64,000 bases of DNA from Limosilactobacillus caviae (GTDB taxonomy: Bacteria; Bacillota; Bacilli; Lactobacillales; Lactobacillaceae), in NCBI RefSeq assembly GCF_014635905.1, contig NZ_BMDS01000001.1, positions 310,001 to 374,000 of the forward strand, written 5' to 3'. The stretch's first letter is position 1. Each line of letters opens with the position of its first letter. A program made the translations under genes and the position numbers. Shown here one piece after another: positions 24,308 through 34,289 of the stretch. The notes beneath the pieces were generated by a model. That model was not told the DNA's origin. It did no database searches and saw nothing but the letters and a program-made list of their open reading frames with translations.

Positions 24308-25246
24308 ATGAATTATCAATGGCGGATTATCGAAACATTAAGTGATAATCAGGAAATTAAACCATTGCGTCAACTGCTTCACGATCAATGGCTGCTTCCT
24401 AACCGCTTAATTCACTATCTAAGGGTTAGGCGTTCAGTGCTTGTTAATGGAAAATACATTTCGATGAATAAACATGTCCAAAGTGAAGATGAGATTTTAC
24501 TACAATTCTGTGGTGATGAGGTCCGTACACCGGATGCAAACGACTATGTTCCCTCTGCTCATCCGGGTTTAAAAATCTTGTATGAAAATCGTGACTTATT
24601 AGTGGTGAATAAGCCTCGTGGACAAAAGACCCATCCAAATTATCACGGGGAACCGGGAACTTTAATGAATGATGCTGCTGGTTACTTAGCGGATAGTGAA
24701 AATAATGCGTATATGGTTCACCGAATTGATCTCCAAACAAGTGGCGCTGTCATTATTGCCAAGAATCCGATTGTAGTACCAATCCTTAACCGCTTAATTA
24801 GTGATGGCCGCATTCATCGTCAGTATTTGGCAGTTGTTGAAGGGAAAATGCAAGGGCAGGGGGAAATGAGCTGGCCAATTGGACGCAACCCAGCTAATCC
24901 GCATCTTCATCAGGTCAATGGAGAAAATGCACAACCGGCACTAACATATTATCAGACCATCGCTAGCAACCCAGCACGGTCACTTGTTAAACTTCAATTG
25001 GCGACAGGACGGACGCATCAGTTGCGAGTTCACTTAGCACATTGTGGACATCCGATTGTCGGCGATCCGCTTTATAATCCAAAGTCGGCAGAAGGAATGC
25101 TTTTGCATGGGTGGAAGCAAAAGTTAATATTGCCATTTATAATGAAATCTTTAAACATTACTGCCCCGTTACCGTCCTATTTTCAAAATTATTTGGTAAA
25201 ATATAACTTAGCAAAAGATGCAAATTTGAATAAAGGAGGACATTAA
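24308..25246 (+). CDS. RluA/RluD-family 23S rRNA-type pseudouridine synthase
   Basis: A 312-residue pseudouridine synthase. An N-terminal S4-like region (about residues 25-70) precedes the catalytic domain with HRIDLQTSGAV, whose Asp is the nucleophile, and the GRTHQLRVHLAHCGHPIVGD segment. The RluA subfamily modifies rRNA or tRNA; the exact site is unknown. Its stop is immediately followed by the TTG start of the TerC gene, so the two genes and thioredoxin probably share a transcript. Confidence 0.92.
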   Translation: MNYQWRIIETLSDNQEIKPLRQLLHDQWLLPNRLIHYLRVRRSVLVNGKYISMNKHVQSEDEILLQFCGDEVRTPDANDYVPSAHPGLKILYENRDLLVVNKPRGQKTHPNYHGEPGTLMNDAAGYLADSENNAYMVHRIDLQTSGAVIIAKNPIVVPILNRLISDGRIHRQYLAVVEGKMQGQGEMSWPIGRNPANPHLHQVNGENAQPALTYYQTIASNPARSLVKLQLATGRTHQLRVHLAHCGHPIVGDPLYNPKSAEGMLLHGWKQKLILPFIMKSLNITAPLPSYFQNYLVKYNLAKDANLNKGGH

Positions 25247-26014
25247 TTGTCACTTTTAGAGAAGTTGTATGGACCATTTTTTGATCCACATAACTGGGCA
25301 ACGGTTGTTACATCAGGACAAGATTGGTTGATTATTCTATCGTTAGTTATGATTGAATGTTTACTGTCTGTCGATAACGCTGTTGTATTAGCAGCTCAGA
25401 CTCGAGTATTACCAACGTTAAAAGAGCAAGAAGAATCGCTTTTCTATGGAATTTGGGGTTCTTATCTTTTCCGATTTTTAATTATCGGAATTGGTGTCTA
25501 CCTGATTAACTTTTGGGAAATCAAAGTTATTGGAGCTGCTTATTTAATTTACCTTGTCTATCGTTACTTCCACAATAAGTTTTTTGGTAAACGGGCAATG
25601 CGTAAGGCACGAACAGGTAAGTCCAGACTGTCTGGACGAAAGCTGTTTTGGATGGTTGTCTTGCAAATCGAGTTTATGGATATTATTTTCTCAATTGACT
25701 CGGTACTAGCGTCATTAGCTGTTTCAGAAAATCCAGTGATCGTTTTAATTGGTGGGTTGATTGGGATTGCGTGTATGCGTGGAATAGCGGAAGTGATCAT
25801 GAAGTTAATGCGGAAGGTACCCGAATTGGAACCGATGGCATATATTTTAATCTTTGTGATTGCAATTAAGTTATTCTTGACGATCCCGGCTATTGATATT
25901 GAGATTCCATCAGGGATTTTTGGTAGTTTTATCTTGCTTGTTTTTGCTGTAACGATTATCATACATTTTATGCGCAGATCACGGAAAAAGAAGGTAGGTA
26001 AAAATGGCAATTAA
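25247..26014 (+). CDS. TerC-family integral membrane protein
   Basis: A 255-residue membrane protein with about seven helices. Conserved acidic membrane motifs ECLLSVDNAVVLA and EFMDIIFSIDSVLA are both intact; these repeats are typical of TerC/Alx proteins, linked to manganese homeostasis or metallation of exported proteins. It starts at TTG 25247, eight bases after AAGGAGGA. The stop overlaps the thioredoxin start region by 11 nt. Function in metal handling is inferred from family knowledge. Confidence 0.92.
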   Translation: MSLLEKLYGPFFDPHNWATVVTSGQDWLIILSLVMIECLLSVDNAVVLAAQTRVLPTLKEQEESLFYGIWGSYLFRFLIIGIGVYLINFWEIKVIGAAYLIYLVYRYFHNKFFGKRAMRKARTGKSRLSGRKLFWMVVLQIEFMDIIFSIDSVLASLAVSENPVIVLIGGLIGIACMRGIAEVIMKLMRKVPELEPMAYILIFVIAIKLFLTIPAIDIEIPSGIFGSFILLVFAVTIIIHFMRRSRKKKVGKNGN

Positions 26015-26321
26015 TGCGACACCAGCAGACTTTGATGAAATCATTCAAGGCCCGCTAACAATTGTTGATTTTTGGGCACCATGGTGTGGACCATGTAAGA
26101 TGATGGAACCAGTAATGGAAAAGCTTGAGCAACGATTCGGCGATAAAATAAAATTCGTTAAGTTAAACGTGAATGGTAACCAAAGCATTGCTCAACAATA
26201 TAAGGTGATGAGTGTCCCAAGTTTAGTTCTTTTCCGCAATGGTGAAGCTAAGGAAAAGGTGACGGGTGTTTATCCAGAAGCAAAACTGGCTCATTATTTT
26301 GAACGTAAAATAAGTGAATAA
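26004..26321 (+). CDS. Thioredoxin
   Basis: A 105-residue thioredoxin with the active site FWAPWCGPCKMMEPV and the cis-proline segment MSVPSLVLF. It is a cytoplasmic dithiol reductant. It begins inside the end of the TerC gene, so it is probably translationally coupled. A terminator follows at once. It may be one of several thioredoxins in the cell. Confidence 0.94.
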   Translation: MAINATPADFDEIIQGPLTIVDFWAPWCGPCKMMEPVMEKLEQRFGDKIKFVKLNVNGNQSIAQQYKVMSVPSLVLFRNGEAKEKVTGVYPEAKLAHYFERKISE

Positions 26322-26329
26322 CGGTATAA

Positions 26330-26356
26330 AGGGAAGCTGCAATGGCTTCCTTTTTT
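26330..26356 (+). terminator. Terminator after thioredoxin
   Basis: GGGAAGC at 26331-26337 pairs with GCTTCC at 26345-26350, followed by TTTTTT. Confidence 0.85.
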
Positions 26357-26495
26357 AGTATCTCTTAAACAAATTTAGAATTTGCTTATAAACTTTAGAA
26401 ATAGTTTATAGAAACTCCTAATTTTGACCACCAACTTGTTTCCGCTTTCATCTATACTTAGTGTAGTTACAAATTACACAAAAAGGAGACGACAG

Positions 26496-29400
26496 ATGGA
26501 AACAAAACAACATTACAAGTTATACAAATCGGGGAAATTATGGATGACAGCGTTGATTTCAGCTGGAATTTTATGGGGAGGAAGTCAGCAGATAATTCAC
26601 GCTGATACTACGGAGAACGTAGATAATGTGGGGGGGGGTAGTAGCCTCCACGGTGAGTAACCTAAGCGATACTGATCACCGGCTTCAGCACAAAGCGACA
26701 TTGCTGAAAGCCCTGAAAATCAATTGAGTAAAAGTTCACAATCAGTAGACGAAGCAAGTACGCAAGCTGGACAATTAATAAGTGAACCAGTCGCTGAAAG
26801 CAATGCACCTCAAAGCGAGTCAGCAGCTACTAGTGCTACAACGATGACTCAACCAGCTGAAACAGCAGTTGCTAATCCAGTAGCTGCAGAAAGTACAAGT
26901 GCGGCATCAGCTGTTGCGACTACTTCTACTCAAGCGGTTGACTCAACAATTACAGTAAGCAATCCATCAAATTATCCAACCGATGCGGCTAAATTGGTTG
27001 ATAAAAATGCTCAGGGCGAGCCATACTACATTTATCAAATCGTTAAATTAGATGGATCAACAATTAACGGTAAAGATGCGCACTTAATTTTATCTGTTGA
27101 CACTACTGATCCACAGGGGACTAACTATCTTTATGTGACAGATGCTTCTTATACCAAGAGTTACCAAAAATATATCGTGAGGCCTAATGAATATGTTGAT
27201 ATAACAGTTAGCAGTAATGGTTCAGCAATTAAGAACCCTCAGCAAACGCAGGTATATCGAGTTTCCAATACCGGTGCATATACATTAGAATTTAACGGAA
27301 AAGAAATTAGTATTCCGGCCTCCGTTTCAATTAAATCTTATTTACGGGTTACTCCAGTTTATGGTTTAGGAAACCAAAATAGTATTCACTACACCGATAA
27401 AGTTGATATTTCGCCAGAAAACAATGCACCAGCGATCGAATATATTTATCTGGACAAGGATGGTAACTATACTACTAGCGCAAACCTTCCTGCAAATGTT
27501 CCGGTTAACGGGATTACAGGCCAACAATTTGTAATTACAAATGTTGATAGCTATAAGCAGGTACTAAATGGCTATTACCTTACTAATCAACAAGGGAGTC
27601 TGGCAAATACCGCCAATGGAGCATATGAAGGAACAATATCGCAATTTCAGATTGGTCAATATTACCAAAAGACATTGTATGATTGGGATCGTAATGTTTC
27701 CCAAACACTAATATACGAATTAATTGATCCGCAGGGGACAATGAATATCTCACTCTTAAGACCAGGACAAAAAACAGAAACGGTGACAGTTCCGGTTAAT
27801 GAGTACAAGACTTTTAGTAATGGCACTCTTGCCCGTAACCCTTTTGTTCCGGGAGCTAATTCGGTACAATTAATTTATGCTGACTTGGGAAAGATAATTC
27901 CGGTAGATGAAAATGGCAATCCAATTGCTGGGGCTGACCAACCAATCTACAATAATGATCCTAATGATCCGCACAAAGCAGGAGCAACCCAATCACCAGA
28001 TTTAACAGCGCTAGGTTGGGTACTAGCAGACTCTACTCAAGCAACGATTATTCCTGGAAACCCAGGTGCAGATACCCTGGTCCAATATCGACGCGTTGTT
28101 GTTAATACTGAAGAAAAGGTTATTACCCAAACTGTTGAATATAAATACGCTGATGGAATTACACAAGGACGACCAGTATTACCACAGAATGTTGTACAAA
28201 GTTTGACCTTTGTACATACGGTTATTACAAACCCGGTAACAGGAAAAGTAATCTCAGATACGTGGACGCCAGCAGGACAATTTACAGCGGTAGCGTCACC
28301 GGAGATTGAAGGTTTCTGGGCAGACCAAAAACAAGTTGGCGGAAATGATAATGTTACCCATGAAACACCGAGTATGGTATTTACAGTCTTATATGCCGGA
28401 CCAAATGAATCAACTGAAGAAAAGACAGTCACTCAAACAGTTCGTTATGAGTATCTTGATGGAGTGACAGATGGACGTCCGGAATTACCGAAAGATAATG
28501 TTCAAACGTTAACGTTTACTGCGACTATTCAACGCAATCCCGAAACTGGGGAAATTATAAGTACTACTTGGTCGCCAGCACAAAACTTCACGTTAGTTGA
28601 TACTCCTAAGTTAGACGGCTACTACTACAGTGATGCCAAGGCAGGAAGTATTGAGAGTGTGACGCATGAAAGCGGTAATACTGAATATATTGTTTACTAT
28701 GCAGCACCAACATCGACAACCGAAGATAAGGTGATTACCCAGACTGTTCACTATCAGTATGCAGATGGGAATAGTCAGGGGCGTCCAGAACTGCCAAAAG
28801 ATAATGTCCAGTATATTACATTTACCCAGACAACACTTACAAATCCATTTAACGGTAATGTTGTTGCGTTCTATTGGACCCCGACAAATGATCAGTTTGA
28901 ACTAGTACAAACACCAACGATCAACGGATTCTATGCAGATATTGCAGTGGCAGGAAGCGATAACTATGTAATCCCAGAAGATAGTGATACTTACTATGTC
29001 GTTAATTACGCTGCTCCAGTAAGCACGGTTACTGAAACAAAAGATGTCACTCAAACAATCCGTTATGAATATCTAGATGGTGTTACGGAAAACCGTCCAG
29101 AATTACCACAAACCGATATTCAAAAACTGGTATTTAATCGAGTAGTGGTAACCAATCCATTTACCAATGAGATTATTTCAGATACATGGAGTCCAGCGCA
29201 AAACTTTACGGCCCTCGAAACCCCAGCGCTTGCAGGATTTTACTATGATCTAGCTCAAGCTGGTAGTAATGCTGAGGTAACGCATGAAAGTGGTGATACT
29301 GAGTATGTTGTTAAGTATGCTCCTGCACAGGTTTCCACCACGGATAAGACAGTGACCCAGATAATTAAATATCAATACGCAGATGGGGTTACAACGGGAC

Positions 29401-31553
29401 GGCCAGCATTACCACAAAATAACGTCCAGACGTTAACGTTTACGCAAACGACATTAACGAACCCATTCACAGGTGAGGTGCTTTCAAGTACATGGAGTCC
29501 GGCACAAAACTTTACGCTGGTTACGACCCCAGAACTGGCAGGTCTCTATTACGACTTAGCTCAAGCAGGAAGTACGGTGAATGTAACGCATGAAAGTGGT
29601 GATACTGAGTATGTAGTTAACTATGCTCCAGCGACGGAAACGACTGAGAGTAAAGTGGTGACCCAGACAATTCGATATCATTATGCAAACGGTGTAAGTG
29701 GAAACCCGGCATTATTACCGACCGATAATGTTCAACAGCTAGAATTCACGCGGACGATTTTAACGAATCCATTTACAGGCGAAGTGATCTCGGATACATG
29801 GAGTCCGGCTCAAAGTTTCACTTTGGTAAACAGTCCGCAGCTTGATGGTTACTACTATGATCAAGCGCAGGCCGGAAGTTTGTCTACAATAACCCATGAA
29901 AGCCCGAACCTGGTTTATGACGTATACTATTTAGCACCTGATACTACGACCGAGACTAAAGATATTACGCAAACAATCCGTTATGAATATGCAGATGGTC
30001 AAACAGCAAACCGACCGACATTACCGTCGACAAATACGCAGACATTGACGTTTACGCAGACAATTGTTCGTAACCCAATTACTGGTGAAGTTGAATCAGC
30101 TAGTTGGACCGGACCACAAAACTTTAATATTATCAACACTCCTGAATTAGCAGGGTACTACTATGATGTAGCACAAGCAGGTAGTAACCTTCCTGTGACC
30201 CATGATGGTGCCAATACAGAGTATGTTGTTAAGTATGCACCAGCTAAAGTGGTTACTGAAGAACAACAGGTTACTCAAAATGTTAAATATGAGTACGCTG
30301 ATGGGGTAACCGCGGATCGTCCTGGCCTGCCAGAAAATAATGTCCAGACGCTTACTTTTACTCATACAGTGACTACTAATCCATTTACGGATGAAGTGAT
30401 TTCAGATGAGTGGACACCGGCTCAGAGCTTTAGTTTGGTAGATACGCCAATTTTAGAAGGCTTCTACTATGATATAGCACAAGCCGGAAGCAGCCAGGTG
30501 GTAACTCACGATAGTGCTAATACAGAGTATGTTGTAAAATACGCACCGGCAAGTGTTACTACCGAAGATAAAACGGTGACCCAAACTGTTAAGTATCAAT
30601 ATGCAGATGGAGTAACAACGGGACGGCCAGCATTGCCACAAAATAATGTCCAGACGTTAACGTTCACACAAACGACATTAACAAACCCATTCACAGGTGA
30701 AGTGCTTTCGAGTACGTGGAGTCCAGCACAAAACTTTACGTTGGTTACGACCCCAGAACTAGCAGGCTTTTACTACGACCTTGCACAAGCTGGAAGTACA
30801 GTGAATGTGACGCATGAAAACGGAGATACTGAATATGTTGTTAAATATGCCGCTCCAAATGTTACGACGGAAACCGAGAAGGTAACTCAGAATATCAAAT
30901 ATGAGTATGAAGACGGTGTAACGGAAGGACGACCAAGTCTACCTGATGATAAAACAATTACTGTTGAGTTTACTCATACGGTAGTGACAAATCCTTGGAC
31001 TGGTGAAGTAATTGAAGACAAATGGAGCCCAGATCAAACAATCGAAGCGATTAAGACGCCAGAAATCGAGGGCTTCCATCCAGATCAAGCCGAAATCCCA
31101 GCGATTACAGTTTCTCACACAAATGAAAATATTAACCATGTTGTAAAATACGTGGCAGATGAGAATGAGCAGCCAGTTCAACCAGAACCGGTTACACCTC
31201 AACCAGATGAGGATGATTCAAAAGACCCAACTACTCCTGAACAACCAATCATCTCAGCAGATAATGAGACTCCGGCATCAGATCCGGTAGACCAACCTAA
31301 TACGGAAGTTAATCAAGAAGTAGTTGTTCAACCCGTATCAGTTAAGCCACTTCAAAAGACTCAACCGGTAGCTCAACCAGCCACAATGAGTGTAAGTGAG
31401 AAGGGTGAGACGACAGATAGTCCGGCAAAAGAAAATCAGCAATTGCCACAAACTGGTGGGCAAAACCCAGTTGCAGTTACTGCATTAGGATTGTTAGCTG
31501 GCGTTGTAGGACTATTAGGCCTTGGATTAGGAAAACGGAAGACAAAAAACTAA
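26496..31553 (+). pseudogene. LPXTG surface adhesin with ten Mub B2-like repeats; 5' end frameshifted
   Basis: Cell-wall-anchored protein of the mucus-binding type. ATG 26496 follows AAAGGAG and opens a KHYKLYKSGKLW-type signal peptide ending near IIHAD. The reading frame then breaks: a G9 tract (26630-26638) shifts it, and TAA follows at 26658. The same frame resumes at about 26670 and runs unbroken to 31553. Between the two, the +1 frame encodes VVASTVSNLSDTD, so one extra G plus one missing T near GATCACC would explain the pattern. The body has an N-terminal Ser/Thr/Ala-rich region, a non-repeat domain (to about 28080), ten repeats of about 100 residues (28095-31155), a Pro/Glu linker and LPQTG at 31443. 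As written it is not translated whole; either decayed or affected by base-calling errors. Confidence 0.85.
28095..31155 (+). repeat. Ten tandem Mub B2-like repeat units (~305 bp each)
   Basis: Each unit follows the pattern VTQTxxYxYADGxTxxRPxLP, then LTFTxTxxTNPxTGEV, W(S/T)PAQ, P.L.GYYYD.AQAGS and TEYVVKYA. Units 5 (29343-29630) and 9 (30567-30850) are almost identical in DNA and protein, whereas unit 10 is the most diverged. This matches the Lactobacillus Mub B2-like domain family. Confidence 0.85.
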
Positions 31554-31620
31554 TATGTAATTTAGTAAAGCAAGTTAGGGTTGGTAATTAGACCTGATAA
31601 GTTTGAAAATTACTAGTAAC

Positions 31621-31665
31621 AGAGGCCGAGAAAAAACATTTCGTTTTTTCTCGGCCTCTCGTTGC
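31621..31665. terminator. Strong bidirectional terminator
   Basis: A 17-bp perfect stem (AGAGGCCGAGAAAAAAC at 31621-31637 with its complement ending at 31659), followed by T-rich sequence. It ends the adhesin transcript. The remainder of the 31554-31852 gap contains no gene I can support. Confidence 0.9.
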
Positions 31666-31852
31666 TTTTTGCAATTATTTTATGAGGTGAAGCTTACTAA
31701 AAAGATAAATAAATTCAAGAAAGTTAATAACCATAAAAGAGGATAATAAACCAAGCGTGCTAAAACAAAGCCAATCAGCGACTGTTGCAAACATCCTGAT
31801 TAGGATTCTTGCAGAGTTGATGATTCGGTTATTCGTTTCATAGTGTTCTCCA

Positions 31853-33178
31853 TTAATTCTTGAAATGCGGTCGGTAAAAGTGATAAAAGATTAATGCAAG
31901 GATAAAAGTTAGGCAATCGGAAGCAGCCTGGGCAGCAAGAATTCCAATATAACCAAAGAAGTGACTTAAAATTGCAATTGAAAATGCAAAGATTAATCCT
32001 TGACGGCTAAAGGATAGCCAGAACGCTGGAGTTGCTTTTCCCATTGATTGAAAGGTTGTCGTAAATACTAAAATGATTCCGGCAAGGGTAGTAGAGGATG
32101 ACAGCCAACGTAACATAGCTGCCCCTTCCTTAACAATTATTGGGTCATTCATAAACCACCGAATTATTTCAGGAGCAAAAATTAAAAGTAAAATTGTTAA
32201 GACGATATTTAAGGTTGCCACTACAGCAATATCAAATCTAACAACATCATTAAATCGCTTTTGATCACGAGCTCCATAGGCATAGCCGATTAACGGTTGC
32301 GCTCCGAAAGCAAAGCCAACCATTATCATGATAATAATTGAATTTGCTTTCATTGCAATCCCCATTGCTGCAACACTATTAGCGCCATAGTTAATTAGAT
32401 AACGATTAGTCATTGCCGTTGCAAAAGTAACCATGATGTTGGTAACAGAGGCAGGAATCCCGATTGCGTATATTTGCCATTTTAATTGATTGCTAATCTT
32501 GGTTTCATGAATTGAAGTAGTAAGCTTTTTGCTTTTTGTTCGTAGGTAATAAATCATTAAAATGTCGGCGATTACACTCGAAGTTACTGTTGCAAGTGCT
32601 GAACCGGCAGCGCCTAGACCACAGGTGAAAATAAAAATAGGGTTTAAGATGATATTAATCCCGGTTCCAACCATACTGGCGATCATTGATTGGATAGCTA
32701 ATCCTTCTGTTCGGAGAATATTTGTCGGTGATAAACCGAAAATAATGAATGCAGCACCCCAGGCAATAACAAGGTAGTATTCACGCGCATATTTCCAAGT
32801 TGCCGGTGATGCTCCTAATAAGTGCAAAATAGGGTTCTGAAAGATGAGCATAATGACGGTGATAATTAAGCCGCATACTATTGAATAATAAAAACAATAT
32901 CCGCTAACGTTTCGTGCAATTTTATCCTTCTGCTCGCCAAATAGCCGTGAAATGACTGAACTACCACCGAGGCCAAAAATATCACCAAGCGCAATCATCA
33001 GGGTGAAAATAGGTGCACCTTGTGAAACACCGGCGACTAGGTCTGGATTACCGGTTTTGGCGACAAAGAAAGTATCGACCATGTTATAGATTAACGTGAC
33101 GGCCATCCCTAAAACGACTGGCATTGCTAACGTAAAATAGGCCTTTTTTATTGATGCATGTTCAAATAATTCATCCAC
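31853..33178 (-). CDS. MATE-family multidrug/toxin efflux transporter
   Basis: A 441-residue MATE transporter with 12 predicted membrane helices in two homologous halves and typical segments such as PVVLGMAVTLIYNMVDTFFV. ATG 33178 lies behind AAGGAGGG. It lies on the same strand just after an ArsR-type regulator and a CadD-type exporter, separated from the regulator by a hairpin with a T-run. Co-regulation with the metal genes is possible but partial because of that hairpin. Substrate unknown. Confidence 0.9.
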   Translation of the reverse strand: MDELFEHASIKKAYFTLAMPVVLGMAVTLIYNMVDTFFVAKTGNPDLVAGVSQGAPIFTLMIALGDIFGLGGSSVISRLFGEQKDKIARNVSGYCFYYSIVCGLIITVIMLIFQNPILHLLGASPATWKYAREYYLVIAWGAAFIIFGLSPTNILRTEGLAIQSMIASMVGTGINIILNPIFIFTCGLGAAGSALATVTSSVIADILMIYYLRTKSKKLTTSIHETKISNQLKWQIYAIGIPASVTNIMVTFATAMTNRYLINYGANSVAAMGIAMKANSIIIMIMVGFAFGAQPLIGYAYGARDQKRFNDVVRFDIAVVATLNIVLTILLLIFAPEIIRWFMNDPIIVKEGAAMLRWLSSSTTLAGIILVFTTTFQSMGKATPAFWLSFSRQGLIFAFSIAILSHFFGYIGILAAQAASDCLTFILALIFYHFYRPHFKN

Positions 33179-33195
33179 ATGTGGTCCCTCCTTAA

Positions 33196-33242
33196 AGAAA
33201 ACGGGTGGAAAGAGTGCGCATAATTGCCTCTTCCCACCCGAG
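33196..33242 (-). terminator. Intrinsic terminator or attenuator between the regulator and MATE genes
   Basis: On the minus strand CGGGTGGGAAGAG pairs with CTCTTTCCACCCG (13 bp with one G-U), followed by TTTTCTTT, 12-20 nt before the MATE ribosome-binding site. It either ends the upstream transcript or tunes read-through into the MATE gene. Confidence 0.75.
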
Positions 33243-33290
33243 TAATTTAATTCGTATATTTCGTAAATACTTTATCATATTTATAAATAA

Positions 33291-33620
33291 CTAGTAAAGA
33301 TTTTTTGGATGTGGTTCCCCTTTTATCTCGTGTTGAACGTGTTTTATCATGTCATCAGTTAATTCAACAACATGGGGGTCATCCAGAAGATAGTAAACTC
33401 TTGTGCCAGCTTTCCTTGTGCAAACTAATTGATAGCGCCGTAAAATACCTAGTTGTTTTGAGACAATTGGTTGTGCAAGATCAAGGTCATTAACAATTGT
33501 CTTTACGTCAACTTCGCCATCGTGATGACGTAGGTAATATAATATTCGTAATCGGGTACTATTGCTAAGGACCTTATAGATTTTAGCTGCCTCGTTAATC
33601 AAATCTTGTGATGATGCCAT
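33291..33620 (-). CDS. ArsR/SmtB-family metal-responsive repressor with a CzrA-type zinc site
   Basis: A 109-residue winged-helix repressor. Start ATG 33620 fits GAGGAAG better than an upstream GTG. The helix-turn-helix spans about residues 36-62 (DLAQPIVSKQLGIL). The alpha-3 cysteine box of CadC/ArsR is absent. The C-terminal helix instead carries Asp81-x-His83, then His94 and His97: the D-x-H-x10-H-x2-H spacing of the CzrA/SmtB alpha-5 zinc/cobalt site. The gene follows the CadD-type exporter and probably represses it through the paired palindromes at 34238-34282. Zinc sensing is inferred from this residue pattern. Confidence 0.88.
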   Translation of the reverse strand: MASSQDLINEAAKIYKVLSNSTRLRILYYLRHHDGEVDVKTIVNDLDLAQPIVSKQLGILRRYQLVCTRKAGTRVYYLLDDPHVVELTDDMIKHVQHEIKGEPHPKNLY

Positions 33621-33660
33621 TAACGGTAACACTTCCTCTAGAATAGTCGTTTAGTAAGTA

Positions 33661-34224
33661 TTATACCATTTGAATAAGGTGAGTAATCAGCCCGCTATCC
33701 CAGAACACGTAAATTCCAACACCAATGTAGATTATTTTCATTAAGACTTCACTATATCGTGCCATGGTCTTTTTAATTACCGGTAAATTGCCAATTAACT
33801 TAATAAATAAGACTATCAGGACGGACAGAAAAGCAATAAAAATCAAGGCAAGACCAAATTGACGTAGTGTAAGGCCAGTCAAAATCGGTAAGAAAATTGA
33901 GAGGTTACAACCGGTGCAAACTGCAAGATAGGTTATTAGAGTAGTCACAATCGGGCTATGCTTTTCTAAATGATCAGGATCTTCATCGTTATCATGAAGG
34001 GCCATATAGATCGGCAGAATTCCCAGAATACCTAAAATCCATTCAGGGAGAAAAACAGCAAGGGTCTTTCCGAGTAAAAAACTAATAGTAACGAGGATTA
34101 AAAGGGCACAAAGGTAGCCGACGATTACCTCTCGAAGCCTATAACGGTCAAGTAAAAAAATTAGGATAAAAAAGAAATCAAGGTTTACTGCAAGAAATGT
34201 GATGAAGATAATCCACCAATTCAT
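33661..34224 (-). CDS. cadD: CadD-family heavy-metal (cadmium/zinc) exporter
   Basis: A 187-residue membrane protein with five predicted helices matching the CadD cadmium-resistance transporter family. A cytoplasmic His/Asp/Glu-rich loop (ALHDNDEDPDHLEKHS) and the motif TYLAVCTGCNLSIFLP with two cysteines could bind metal. Start ATG 34224 follows AGGAG by eight bases. It is the first gene of a minus-strand unit with the ArsR-type regulator. Export of cadmium or zinc is the family expectation. Confidence 0.85.
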   Translation of the reverse strand: MNWWIIFITFLAVNLDFFFILIFLLDRYRLREVIVGYLCALLILVTISFLLGKTLAVFLPEWILGILGILPIYMALHDNDEDPDHLEKHSPIVTTLITYLAVCTGCNLSIFLPILTGLTLRQFGLALIFIAFLSVLIVLFIKLIGNLPVIKKTMARYSEVLMKIIYIGVGIYVFWDSGLITHLIQMV

Positions 34225-34237
34225 AAATAACACTCCT

Positions 34238-34288
34238 ATATATCAAAATCGATATATTTAAAATATACCAAAATTGATATATAGTCAA
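34238..34288 (-). promoter_or_regulatory. cadD promoter with two ArsR-type operator palindromes
   Basis: Two 20-bp imperfect palindromes of the form ATATAYCAA-AA-TYGATATAT lie at 34238-34257 and 34263-34282, 25 bp centre to centre. TTGACT (34283-34288, minus strand) abuts the upstream one and a TATATT-like -10 lies inside it. A bound repressor would therefore block polymerase. The arrangement matches ArsR/SmtB autoregulated operators. Confidence 0.78.
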
Positions 34289-34289
34289 C

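Noticed and set aside
24444-24740. Minus-strand frame of 98 codons within the pseudouridine synthase gene
   Set aside because: Antisense to a conserved catalytic domain; composition (His-rich) is typical of a shadow frame.
26630-26638. Poly-G tract as a simple phase-variation switch
   Set aside because: None of the tract lengths 8, 9 or 10 alone reconnects the signal peptide with the body, because a second compensating indel follows; only a combined event would.
31684-31850. Minus-strand open frame encoding a hydrophobic ~50-residue segment downstream of the MATE gene
   Set aside because: It has no ATG/GTG/TTG with a usable ribosome-binding site; the nearest ATG with one reads a different frame and stops after 13 codons. 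Kept as non-coding.
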